A stretch of 64,000 bases of DNA, from positions 2,418,001 to 2,482,000 of the forward strand of contig NZ_CP154625.1 of NCBI RefSeq assembly GCF_051148895.1, written 5' to 3'. Positions 8,595-17,454 of this stretch are shown piece by piece; position 1 is the stretch's first letter, and the number at the start of each line of letters is the position of its first letter. The position numbers were made by a program, and so were the translations under genes. This stretch comes from Terrisporobacter vanillatitrophus (GTDB taxonomy: Bacteria; Bacillota; Clostridia; Peptostreptococcales; Peptostreptococcaceae). A model generated the notes under the pieces. That model was not told the DNA's origin, did not search any database, and saw only the letters and a program-made list of their open reading frames with translations.

Positions 8595-8624
8595 GAACAG
8601 ATTAGAAATAGTTCTAATCTGTTC
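8595..8624. terminator. Perfect 13-bp hairpin after the activase gene
   Basis: GAACAGATTAGAA, four-base loop, then its exact reverse complement, seven bases from the stop of the activase gene. T-runs after it are poor on both strands, so termination is probable but not certain. Confidence 0.5.
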
Positions 8625-8631
8625 TTGATAC

Positions 8632-11600
8632 TTAGCATTTAGCTAAACATTCATTTTTATTTTCTTCCGGCTCTTTAGCTTTGTAATCATTAATATCTAT
8701 ATAAGTCATTTCCTTATTATTCATTGTCTTAAATGCATTTGATAACATTAATTTTATTCTATTTATTTGATTTACTTCACTTGCCGATGGATCATAATCT
8801 ATTGGAATTATATTTGCATCCTTATATCTTCTTTTTAGCTCCTTAATAGATCCTTTACCAATTATGTGATTTGGTAAACATCCAAAAGGTTGCATGCAGA
8901 TAACATTTTTCACATCATCCTCTATAAGTTCTATCATTTCACCTGTTAACAACCAACCTTCTCCAGTTTGATTTCCAAGTGATACTACTTCAGAGGCTTT
9001 TTTAGCCAAATCTCTAATATCATTTGGTGGAGAAAATCTTTTGCTTTCTTTTAATGATTTCATATAAGCTTTTTGATAAAGGTTAGCAATTTTAATAAAT
9101 ATCTTAGCTCCTATTGTTGATTTCTTACTTCCTTCTAAATATTTACTTTTGAAAAGAGTATTTACAGACCAAGCAGTAAAGAAGTTAATAAGTTCTGGCA
9201 TTACTGCTTCTGCACCTTCTTTTTCCAATATATCTACAACATTATTATTTGCTGTTGGATGAAATTTAACCAAAATTTCTCCAACTAACCCTACACGTGG
9301 CTTAGTAATATTCAGTATTTCTAAGTTATCAAAGTCTTTTACTATATTTCTTATATTTTTTTTAAACTCTGAAAATTTACCATTTTTTACAGATTCTTTG
9401 CATTTGATTACCCATTTATCATAAAGCTTATTAGTGCTTCCTTTTACAGTTTCATAAGGTCTTACCCTATATACTACCTTCATTAATAAATCTCCATAAA
9501 TGGCACTCATAATAGTTCGGTGAATTAGTTTTAATGATATATTAGCCATTATTCCATTATCTTCTATATTATTTACACTTAGTGATATAACTGGTATATC
9601 CTTAAAACCAGCTTCATATAGTCCCTTTCTTAAGAAACCAATATAATTAGTTGCCCTACACCCTCCACCTGTTTGAGTAATAGCTACAGACGTATTATTT
9701 AGGTCATATTTACCTGATTTTAAAGCCTTAATTAATTGGCCTATTACAATTATTGCTGGGTAACAAGCATCATTATGTACATACTTTAGGCCTTCTTCTA
9801 TTACTTCTCTATTAGTATCTTCAAGTATTACCACATTCCATCCACAAGAATTAAAAGCCTCTTGTATAAATTGAAAGTGTACAGGAGACATTTGGGGTGC
9901 AAGTAGAGTATGAGTCATATTAAGATTTGTATTTTTAACATAAGGTATTCTCTTAATTTCTATGTTTTCTTCCTTTATGTTATTTTCTTCTCTTTCTTTC
10001 ATAGCAGCTCTTAAAGATCTAAGTCTTATTTTTGCCGCTCCCAAATTATTACCTTCATCTATTTTTATAACAGTATAAATTTTAGATTTTTCACTTAAAA
10101 TCTCTTCCACTTGTTCCGTAGTTACTGCATCTAAACCGCATCCAAAAGAGTTTAACTGAACCAACTCTAAATTATCAAAATTTCTCACAAAAGATGCGGA
10201 CTTATATAATCTTGAATGATATACCCACTGATCCACTACACGAAGGGGTCTATCTAAATTAGCAAGATGACAAATACTATCTTCTGTAAGCACTGCCATA
10301 TCTAAAGAGTTTATTAGCTCAGGTATTCCGTGGTTAATTTCTGGGTCTAAATGATAAGGTCTACCTGCTAAAACAATTCCTTTTAAGTTATTTTCATTTA
10401 TATATTTTAGTGCATCTTCTCCTGCTTTTCTTACTTCATTTTTAAAATTATTTTCTTCTTTTGTTGCTTCATCTACTGCATTAAATACCTCTGACTTTGT
10501 AATATCCTTAAAGTTATCTTTAATAACTTCATATAATCTATGTTTTAATATTTCTTTATTATTTAAACTTAAGAAAGGATTAATATATTTAATATTTTTT
10601 CTTCTTAAATCTTCTAAATTATTTTTTATAACTTCAGAATAAGATATTACCACAGGACAATTATAATTGTTATCAGCACTTTTGTCTTCTTTGTATTCAT
10701 GGGTAACAGCAGGATAAAAAATAGTTTTTATTCCTCTGTCAATTAAACTTTGAATATGTCCATGAACCATTTTACCTGGATAGCATACGGTTTCTGATGC
10801 TATTGAATCTATACCTTTTTCGTATAACTGTTTTGACGATCTTTCTGATAACAACACTCTAAATCCTAGGGATGTGAAAAATGTATACCAAAATGGGTAA
10901 TCTTCATACATATTTAGAACTCTAGGTATTCCTATTTCCCCTCTTTTTGATTCCTCTTTACTTAATGATTTATAATGTTTAAACAATCTATCATACTTAA
11001 ACTTAAATAAATTAATAGGATTTTGTTTATTTATTTTTATGCTTTTATCTCCATTTAAAAAAGCTCCATTTTCACATCTATTTCCAGATATAAAAACTTC
11101 CTCTTCAGAGAATTTATTTATTGTAAGTAAACATTTATTTGAACAACCCTTACACCTTCTGACTGTGGCATCTAATTTAATATTATTAAGGCCCTCTATA
11201 TCTAACAATTGACTTTTATAGCCTTCTTTATACTGAGATTTTGCAATTAAAGCACAACCAAAAGCACCCATTAAGCCAGCAATATTAGGTCTAATAACTT
11301 CCTTTCCTGTTAACTTTTCAAAAGCTCTAAGAACTAAATCATTGTAAAAAGTTCCACCTTGAACAACTATATTGTTGCCAAGCCTGCTAAAATCTCTTAT
11401 TTTTATAACTTTAAATAAAGCATTTTTTATTACTGAATAAGAAAGTCCCGCAGAAATATCTGCTACTGTAGCTCCTTCTTTTTGTGCTTGTTTAACCTTA
11501 GAATTCATAAATACTGTACATCTAGATCCCAAATCCACAGGATTTTTTGAATTTATACCAACTCTAGCAAAGTCCTCTATAGTCATAGATAAAGATTTTG

Positions 11601-12966
11601 CAAAAGTTTCTAAAAATGAGCCACATCCTGAAGAACAAGCTTCATTTAATATAATACTATCAATTACTCCGTTTTTTATTTCTAGACACTTCATATCTTG
11701 ACCACCAATGTCTAAAATAAAATCTACACCTTCGTTAAAATATTTTGCAGCTTTATAATGAGCTATGGTTTCTATTTCTCCATAATCAACTTTTAAGGCC
11801 ATTTTAAGTAATGCTTCACCATATCCTGTTACACAAGAGGAAAGAATCTTCATACCCTGAGGTAAAATCTTGTATATGTCTTTTAAAACTCTTATTGAAG
11901 TTTCTAAAGGATTTCCTTCATTACTACTATAATATGAATATACTAAATTTCCATCTTCATCTATTAATGTAGCTTTTGTAGTAGTTGAACCTGCATCAAT
12001 ACCTAAATATACATTGCCTTTTACTTTATTAATATTTACTTTTTCCACTGAATTTTTATCATGTTTATGTGTAAATTCATCATATTCATTAAAATCTTTA
12101 AACAAAGGCTCTAAACCCTTACTCCCAACAATATCAGTATGATTAATTTGATCTAATCTATCTAATAAATCATGTAATACTAAAAAATCTTCATTTTTTG
12201 ATAGTAGACTAGCACCCATAGCTATATATAGTTGAGCATCTTCTGGAAAAATTATATCTTCATCTTTAAGTTTTAACACATTTTGAAACGCTTTTCTAAG
12301 CTGAGATAAAAAGTATAATGGCCCTCCTAAAAAAGCAATTTTACCTTCTATTTTTCTTCCACAAGATAAAACACTTACTGTTTGTACAACAACAGCATTA
12401 AAAATACTCATAGCTATATCTGATTTTTTTGCACCATCATTTATAAGTGGCTGTATATCTGTTTTAGCAAATACACCACATCTTGAAGCAATAGGATAAA
12501 TAACATTATAATCCTTTGCCATTTCATTTAAACCTTTGGCATCTGTTTTTAAAAGCGTAGCCATTTGATCTATAAAAGCTCCAGTTCCACCAGCGCATAT
12601 TCCATTCATTCTTTGATCAATACCACCACTTAAATACGTGATTTTGGCATCTTCTCCACCTAGTTCTATCACTACATCTGTTTCAGGGTGAAATATTTCT
12701 ATTGCCTTTGTAGATGAAATAACCTCTTGAATAAATTTTAAATTTAAATAATTTGATATATCTATTCCTCCAGATCCTGTTACTACCACGGATACACAAA
12801 TATCCCCTAATTTATCATAAACATTTTGTAGTATTTCTTTAACAGCTTTTTTAACATCTGAAAAATGTCTTCTATATTCCTTATAAATAGGTATATCATC
12901 ATATAAAATCACAGTTTTTACTGTTGTTGATCCTACATCTATTCCCATATTGTATGTCTTTATCAT
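8632..12966 (-). CDS. 2-hydroxyacyl-CoA dehydratase activase-related fusion protein (two BadF/HgdC ATPase domains)
   Basis: A 1444-residue multidomain protein. Residues about 1-265 and 318-575 are two BadF/BadG/BcrA-type ASKHA ATPase domains, each opening with a GIDxGSTT phosphate loop. The first has GICAGGTGAFID and SRCGVF, whose cysteines bind the bridging [4Fe-4S] cluster in HgdC-type activators; the second has EACSSGCGSF and SRCTVF. A CKGCSNKC cysteine cluster follows near 612, then a DUF2229-like region (GIPRVLNMYEDYPFW onward, 680-890) and a long HgdB-like C-terminal region with ACYPAIIVIGQ and FGCLPNHI. Such fusions are widespread in anaerobes and are thought to couple ATP hydrolysis to low-potential electron transfer; the physiological target is unknown. 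ATG follows GGGGGATAG. Monocistronic. Confidence 0.9.
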   Translation of the reverse strand: MIKTYNMGIDVGSTTVKTVILYDDIPIYKEYRRHFSDVKKAVKEILQNVYDKLGDICVSVVVTGSGGIDISNYLNLKFIQEVISSTKAIEIFHPETDVVIELGGEDAKITYLSGGIDQRMNGICAGGTGAFIDQMATLLKTDAKGLNEMAKDYNVIYPIASRCGVFAKTDIQPLINDGAKKSDIAMSIFNAVVVQTVSVLSCGRKIEGKIAFLGGPLYFLSQLRKAFQNVLKLKDEDIIFPEDAQLYIAMGASLLSKNEDFLVLHDLLDRLDQINHTDIVGSKGLEPLFKDFNEYDEFTHKHDKNSVEKVNINKVKGNVYLGIDAGSTTTKATLIDEDGNLVYSYYSSNEGNPLETSIRVLKDIYKILPQGMKILSSCVTGYGEALLKMALKVDYGEIETIAHYKAAKYFNEGVDFILDIGGQDMKCLEIKNGVIDSIILNEACSSGCGSFLETFAKSLSMTIEDFARVGINSKNPVDLGSRCTVFMNSKVKQAQKEGATVADISAGLSYSVIKNALFKVIKIRDFSRLGNNIVVQGGTFYNDLVLRAFEKLTGKEVIRPNIAGLMGAFGCALIAKSQYKEGYKSQLLDIEGLNNIKLDATVRRCKGCSNKCLLTINKFSEEEVFISGNRCENGAFLNGDKSIKINKQNPINLFKFKYDRLFKHYKSLSKEESKRGEIGIPRVLNMYEDYPFWYTFFTSLGFRVLLSERSSKQLYEKGIDSIASETVCYPGKMVHGHIQSLIDRGIKTIFYPAVTHEYKEDKSADNNYNCPVVISYSEVIKNNLEDLRRKNIKYINPFLSLNNKEILKHRLYEVIKDNFKDITKSEVFNAVDEATKEENNFKNEVRKAGEDALKYINENNLKGIVLAGRPYHLDPEINHGIPELINSLDMAVLTEDSICHLANLDRPLRVVDQWVYHSRLYKSASFVRNFDNLELVQLNSFGCGLDAVTTEQVEEILSEKSKIYTVIKIDEGNNLGAAKIRLRSLRAAMKEREENNIKEENIEIKRIPYVKNTNLNMTHTLLAPQMSPVHFQFIQEAFNSCGWNVVILEDTNREVIEEGLKYVHNDACYPAIIVIGQLIKALKSGKYDLNNTSVAITQTGGGCRATNYIGFLRKGLYEAGFKDIPVISLSVNNIEDNGIMANISLKLIHRTIMSAIYGDLLMKVVYRVRPYETVKGSTNKLYDKWVIKCKESVKNGKFSEFKKNIRNIVKDFDNLEILNITKPRVGLVGEILVKFHPTANNNVVDILEKEGAEAVMPELINFFTAWSVNTLFKSKYLEGSKKSTIGAKIFIKIANLYQKAYMKSLKESKRFSPPNDIRDLAKKASEVVSLGNQTGEGWLLTGEMIELIEDDVKNVICMQPFGCLPNHIIGKGSIKELKRRYKDANIIPIDYDPSASEVNQINRIKLMLSNAFKTMNNKEMTYIDINDYKAKEPEENKNECLAKC

Positions 12967-13367
12967 AACTATCCCCCCATGACATATAAATCCTGCTCAT
13001 ATTTCATGTATACTAAAATTTTTATTACGATTCTATAGTATAAATTATAAGGCAAAACTGTACATACTTAATAATGTTAATTAAATTTTAATATAATATC
13101 AATATAATATTTAGAATTCTTATTATAAAATCGAAAATATTTAATTTTAACCCTTAAATACTTTATTCTTGCATATATATAAAATTCTACTTGAAAGTAC
13201 TTTTACCTTTATTACCTGGCTTTTTTATGTATTAGAATTTATTTAAATATGCATTACTAATTAATTATGATTAATAAGTATATAAATATGACAAAAATTG
13301 AAAAGAACTAATAAAAAAGAACAATGATAGTTAATTTTATCATCATTCTTTTTATTAGTTTAATTAT
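12967..13367. other. Intergenic region, AT-rich, no gene seen
   Basis: About 400 bases upstream of the activase gene. Apart from the MATE terminator at 13307-13359 I see no open frame with a ribosome site and no recognised riboswitch. It must hold the activase promoter. Confidence 0.5.
13307..13359 (-). terminator. Terminator of the MATE gene
   Basis: Long imperfect hairpin with ACTAATAAAAA/TTTTTATTAGT arms and GATGATA/TATCATT inner pairing, just after the MATE stop. Confidence 0.7.
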
Positions 13368-14741
13368 TTATTGCTTTATTGTTTTTTCATGTATATTATT
13401 AAAAGTTTTCTTATAGAATACTCCAAATATTACTATAGTACTTATTATAGCTATAATATCTGCTATTGGCTCTGCTAATAAAACAGCAGTTAAATCGTCT
13501 TCAAAAAACATAGGTAAAATAAATATTAGTGGAACAAGCAATACAATTTTTCTAAGCATGGCAATAATCAATGATGTTTTTGCTTGGCCTAAGGCTAAGA
13601 AAGTTTGTTGACAAGCTATTTGAGCCCCAAATAAACACATACCTACAAAATATATTCTCATTGCCCATGATGTTATCTCAACAAGCTCTGGTTTATTATT
13701 GAATATGCTTACGAAGAATTCTGGGAATATCATTATTAATGATACCATCAATGCAGAATATGCTACACATATTATAAATAATAATTTAAATGTCTTTTTA
13801 ACTCTGTCTATTTCCTTAGCCCCAAAGTTATAGCTAATGATAGGCTGCGCTCCTTGAGTAAGTCCCATTAAAGGCATCATTATCACTTGCATAATACTAC
13901 TCATTATTGTCATAGCACCTACAGCTAAGTCTCCACCATATTTTAATAGTTGGTTATTTAAACTAACTAATACTAAAGACTCTGTAGCTTGCATTATAAA
14001 TGGTGCCACACCCAAAGCTACTGCTGAAAGCACTAATTTTTTGTTAAGCTTTAAATATCTTTTTCTAATTTTAAGAATACTTTTTTTGCCAAATAGAAAT
14101 TTTAATACAAAAATAGCAGATACTCCTTGGGCTATTATAGTTGCTAAAGCAGCTCCTTTAACTCCCATATTAAATTTAAATATTAATATGGGGTCAAGAA
14201 TAATATTTATTGCAGCTCCTATAATAACAGTAAGCATACCTATTTTAGTAAATCCTTGAGTATTTATAAATAAATTCATTCCCAAAGATATCTGTACAAA
14301 TATAGTACCAATTAAATATATAGATAAGTAATCTAAACCATATTCTATAGTAGCATTACTAGCTCCAAAAGCCCAAAGTATAGGTTCTTTGAACAAAAAG
14401 AATACTATTGTTAAAATAATACCTCCATATATAAGCATAGAAAAACAATTATTCATTATTTCCTCTGCTTTTTCATTATCTTGTTTACCCATTTCTATAG
14501 CAGTTAATGGAGCACCTCCAGCTGCAAACAGCATGGCAAAAGCCGATACTAATAGTATTATTGGCATAGCAACACCAACACCCGCCATGGCTAAATCTCC
14601 ATTATTCATCTTACCTATAAATATTCTATCAATGATGTTATATAATAGGTTTACTAATTGACCTATTATAGTTGGTATAGCCAATGTAAAAAGTAATTTT
14701 CCAATGCTTCCTTTTCCTAAATCAATACTTTTATTACTCAT
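13368..14741 (-). CDS. MATE-family multidrug efflux transporter
   Basis: Twelve-helix MATE antiporter, 457 residues, exporting drugs or metabolites by Na+ or H+ exchange across the cytoplasmic membrane. The N-terminus has the usual GKLLFTLAIPTIIGQLVNLLYNIIDRIFIGK, and the two six-helix halves are visible (second half begins near 235). TQGAQPIISYNFGAK is the conserved loop of the DinF/NorM group. The ATG follows AAAGGAG. It is transcribed divergently from a MerR-type regulator gene 102 bases away, and its promoter has the long 19-base spacer typical of MerR-activated genes, so it is the likely target of that regulator. Confidence 0.93.
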   Translation of the reverse strand: MSNKSIDLGKGSIGKLLFTLAIPTIIGQLVNLLYNIIDRIFIGKMNNGDLAMAGVGVAMPIILLVSAFAMLFAAGGAPLTAIEMGKQDNEKAEEIMNNCFSMLIYGGIILTIVFFLFKEPILWAFGASNATIEYGLDYLSIYLIGTIFVQISLGMNLFINTQGFTKIGMLTVIIGAAINIILDPILIFKFNMGVKGAALATIIAQGVSAIFVLKFLFGKKSILKIRKRYLKLNKKLVLSAVALGVAPFIMQATESLVLVSLNNQLLKYGGDLAVGAMTIMSSIMQVIMMPLMGLTQGAQPIISYNFGAKEIDRVKKTFKLLFIICVAYSALMVSLIMIFPEFFVSIFNNKPELVEITSWAMRIYFVGMCLFGAQIACQQTFLALGQAKTSLIIAMLRKIVLLVPLIFILPMFFEDDLTAVLLAEPIADIIAIISTIVIFGVFYKKTFNNIHEKTIKQ

Positions 14742-14798
14742 AATATTACTCCTTTGATCTCATGTATATAATTATTACATATTGTTTATCATATTGCT

Positions 14799-14829
14799 AT
14801 AATATAGTATAGGGTAACCCAACAGTCAA
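14799..14829 (-). promoter_or_regulatory. MerR-type activated promoter of the MATE gene
   Basis: On the minus strand, -35 TTGACT (14824-14829) is separated from -10 TATTAT (14799-14804) by 19 bases. That is the over-long spacer of MerR-controlled promoters, and it holds the dyad GGGT-T-ACCC at its centre. The merR gene promoter (TTACAT, 17 bases, TATAAT) overlaps on the plus strand. Confidence 0.65.
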
Positions 14830-14843
14830 TAGGAGATAAAAAA

Positions 14844-15662
14844 ATGAAAATGAATTTAAGAAAACTAACTACAGGAGAGTTTGCTAAACTTTGTAATGTT
14901 ACAAAACATACATTGTATCATTACAATGATATTGGATTATTAAAGCCTAATTACTGTAATGATAATGGCTACAGAATGTATACCTACGATCAATTAAATC
15001 TATTTTATTTTATTTCTGTTATGAAGGAAATGAATATGTCTTTAAATGAAATTAATTTATTTCTAAATAATAGAACACCCGAAAAAGTAAAAAGTTTATT
15101 TGAAAATAGAATTGATGAACTAGATGATGAAATAAATAGAATTAAGAAACTACAAAATATGCTGAAGTCAAGAATCGAAAAAATTGATTATGCATCTTGC
15201 ATAAATAGTGAAGAAATAAAAATTGAATATGAAGAAGAAGAAAGATTATTTCTAAGTAAGTCTTTAAAAAATGATACAGATAAAAACTTATTCTTCATGG
15301 TCAAAAATAATTTTAATCAATTTATAAATAATTATAGCTTAAATTATTCCTTATCAACTTTAATAAGTATAGAAAAAATAAATGATAGTTATAATTTTAT
15401 ACCAGAAAACTTTTTATTTAATTGTGAAACAGAAATACCTTCTTGTAGGTTATTTATAAAAAAATCTGGTAAATATTTAGTTGCATATCACAAAGGCTCT
15501 TACAATAACATAGAATCTACTTACGATAAAATGATTTCCTATATAAATCGTAATAATTTAAAAATCGGTGACTATTCTTATGTTAAAAATCTATTGGATG
15601 CATTAACCACACCTAGTAAAGATATGCATTTATTAAAAATTGTAATAGAATTATATGACTAA
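14844..15662 (+). CDS. MerR-family transcriptional regulator with effector domain
   Basis: 272 residues. The N-terminal MerR winged helix is clear: TTGEFAKLCNVTKHTLYHYNDIGLLKPNY, then NGYRMYTYDQLNLFYFISVMKEMNMSLNEI. A dimerisation helix follows (about 80-115), and then a C-terminal GyrI/BmrR-like ligand region of about 150 residues ending in a short YSYVKNLLDAL segment. Such proteins twist a 19-base promoter spacer open when a drug binds. The divergent MATE efflux gene has exactly that promoter. ATG at 14844 lies eight bases after AGGAG; a second ATG two codons on is possible. A hairpin terminator follows. Confidence 0.88.
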   Translation: MKMNLRKLTTGEFAKLCNVTKHTLYHYNDIGLLKPNYCNDNGYRMYTYDQLNLFYFISVMKEMNMSLNEINLFLNNRTPEKVKSLFENRIDELDDEINRIKKLQNMLKSRIEKIDYASCINSEEIKIEYEEEERLFLSKSLKNDTDKNLFFMVKNNFNQFINNYSLNYSLSTLISIEKINDSYNFIPENFLFNCETEIPSCRLFIKKSGKYLVAYHKGSYNNIESTYDKMISYINRNNLKIGDYSYVKNLLDALTTPSKDMHLLKIVIELYD

Positions 15663-15678
15663 TATTCATATTCTATTC

Positions 15679-15708
15679 AACCACCTTTTTATAAATAAGG
15701 TGGTTTTT
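15679..15708 (+). terminator. Terminator of the merR gene
   Basis: AACCACCTT, loop, AAGGTGGTT followed by TTTATTTT. Confidence 0.85.
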
Positions 15709-15847
15709 ATTTTATGTACTTTATTTTAAAAGTAAATAAAAAATATATCTATTTAACTTATTTTAAATTTATAATGAAAAAGTGAGTGAAAACAAATTTT
15801 TCTACGTATTGATAAGTGAAAAGCAATTAATATACAGGAGTAAATAT

Positions 15848-16414
15848 ATGAATAAATTTAACGATAAAAGAATAATCACTTCCTTAATAAAATCACCTGA
15901 AGAGGGTCTAAGCATTGCTTTAGATACTTATGGTGGCGCAGTAAAAACTATTTGTAAAAATATACTTTCTGACTGTAAAACGGAAGATATAGAAGAATCT
16001 ATTTCTGATACTTTTTTTAAACTTTGGAAAAACATAGATAAATTTAAAGACGAGAAAAACACGTCATTAAAAAGTTATATCTACGCTATTGCAAGAAATA
16101 CAGCATTGGATAAAAGAAGAAGTTTAAAATGCGAGAATTTGATTTTACCCATAGAAGAAGATTCTCTAGGAGTAAATATTAATATGGAGGATAAAATAGC
16201 TCAAGAACTAAACAACAAAATTATTCATAATACTATTGATAATATGGATGAACCTGATAAATCTATTTTTATACTTAGATATTTCTATTTTAAAAGAGTA
16301 AAAGATATTGGTATTAAATTAAATTTATCATCTAAAAAAGTAGAAAATTCTCTTTTTAGAAATAAAGAAAAACTAAAAAAGTCCCTAATTGAAGGAGGAA
16401 TTATTTATGAATAA
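15848..16414 (+). CDS. ECF-type sigma-70 family RNA polymerase sigma factor
   Basis: 188-residue alternative sigma factor. Region 2 is visible around DIEESISDTFFKLWKNIDKFKD, followed by LKSYIYAIARNTALDKRR, and region 4 around PDKSIFILRYFYFKRVKDIGIKLNLSSKKVENSLFRNKEKLKK. The open frame extends upstream to 15782, but ATG 15848 after ACAGGAG gives the standard ECF N-terminus. Its end overlaps the start of the DUF4179 membrane protein, a pairing seen repeatedly in Firmicutes where the second protein acts as the likely anti-sigma factor. No conserved ECF target promoter could be identified by eye. Confidence 0.9.
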   Translation: MNKFNDKRIITSLIKSPEEGLSIALDTYGGAVKTICKNILSDCKTEDIEESISDTFFKLWKNIDKFKDEKNTSLKSYIYAIARNTALDKRRSLKCENLILPIEEDSLGVNINMEDKIAQELNNKIIHNTIDNMDEPDKSIFILRYFYFKRVKDIGIKLNLSSKKVENSLFRNKEKLKKSLIEGGIIYE

Positions 16415-17417
16415 AATACATGAAATATTTAATAAAAAAAATGATGACAATCTTTTAGACAAAGAAACTCCTCTTAATAAAGAGGAGAAATTAAAAATTT
16501 TAAATATGACTATGGAAAAAATTTCTTCTCAAGAAAATAAAAAAATTAGCAAGAAAAAATTAATAGTGAGTATTTTAGTAGCTACTTTTATGATTGGTAC
16601 AATTGCCATGGCTAGTGAATATTTTGAATCTGATTTGGATAATATTTTTTTAAACTTATTATCTATAAATAAAAATGATACCCGACTTGATAGTGCTACA
16701 GTAAATGTAAATAAAACTGTGTCAAATAACGGGTTAGATTTAACTGTTAGACAAACTTTAGGTGATGACCATGCTATTTATATTATTCTTGATGTTATTG
16801 CTCCAAAAGGTATTAAAATTCCTGAAAATGCATATTTTAACACTACTAATATTGACCTTCATAAGTTCAATGGTGGTGGATGGAGTTTTGAAGACTTAAA
16901 TGATTGTAACTATAGTGACAATAAGAAAAGTTATATAATTGACTATCATTCACAAGGTAACTTAACTAATAATAAAATCTCTTTATTTTTTTATGATTTT
17001 GGATATTATTCAGAAAAAGATAAAAAATTCATTAATCTAATTAAAGGAAAATGGAATTTATCTTGGGATTTAAAATATAACAATACGTCAAAAACTTTTA
17101 AGGTTAATCATTTTGTAAAAGAGAATAATTATAAATCACTTATTACGTCAATAAGTGTATCTCCCATATCAATTTATGTTAATCTTTTAGGGGATCAATA
17201 TGATAATTTTATTATAACTGCTATAACTATGAAAGATGGTACTGTTCATAATGGGGATATGTCAAATCTGACAGGTAGAGAATGTATCTTTAGATCAGGA
17301 GGTGGAGGTTCTTCTTTGTTAAAATCTCATGTTAGCGGTAATTTTTTTAAAATACTAGACGTAAACGAAATAGAAAGCGTAACTATTGGCAATGAAATTA
17401 TAAAACTTAATAACTGA
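16407..17417 (+). CDS. DUF4179 membrane protein, probable anti-sigma factor
   Basis: 336 residues. A cytoplasmic stretch of about 50 charged residues is followed by one transmembrane helix (KKLIVSILVATFMIGTIAMA) and a large extracytoplasmic region. That region begins with the DUF4179-type segment (YFESDLDNIFLNLL, TVNVNKTVSNNGLDLTVRQTLGDDHAIYIILDV). The topology and the eight-base overlap with the ECF sigma gene suggest it holds the sigma factor at the membrane until an envelope signal arrives; this role is inference from context. ATG 16407 is preceded by GAAGGAGG. Its terminator, just downstream, has been split by IS256 copy 1. Confidence 0.8.
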   Translation: MNKIHEIFNKKNDDNLLDKETPLNKEEKLKILNMTMEKISSQENKKISKKKLIVSILVATFMIGTIAMASEYFESDLDNIFLNLLSINKNDTRLDSATVNVNKTVSNNGLDLTVRQTLGDDHAIYIILDVIAPKGIKIPENAYFNTTNIDLHKFNGGGWSFEDLNDCNYSDNKKSYIIDYHSQGNLTNNKISLFFYDFGYYSEKDKKFINLIKGKWNLSWDLKYNNTSKTFKVNHFVKENNYKSLITSISVSPISIYVNLLGDQYDNFIITAITMKDGTVHNGDMSNLTGRECIFRSGGGGSSLLKSHVSGNFFKILDVNEIESVTIGNEIIKLNN

Positions 17418-17425
17418 TATATATA

Positions 17426-17454
17426 AAAATAACCTTAGATGTTTCATAACCTAA
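17426..17454 (+). terminator. Left part of a terminator split by IS256
   Basis: AAAATAACCTTAG (17426-17438) pairs with CTAAGGCTATTTT, which is now beyond the IS at about 18978-18990. Removing the IS and one copy of the 8-base duplication restores a 13-of-14-pair hairpin with a T-tract after the DUF4179 gene. Confidence 0.7.
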
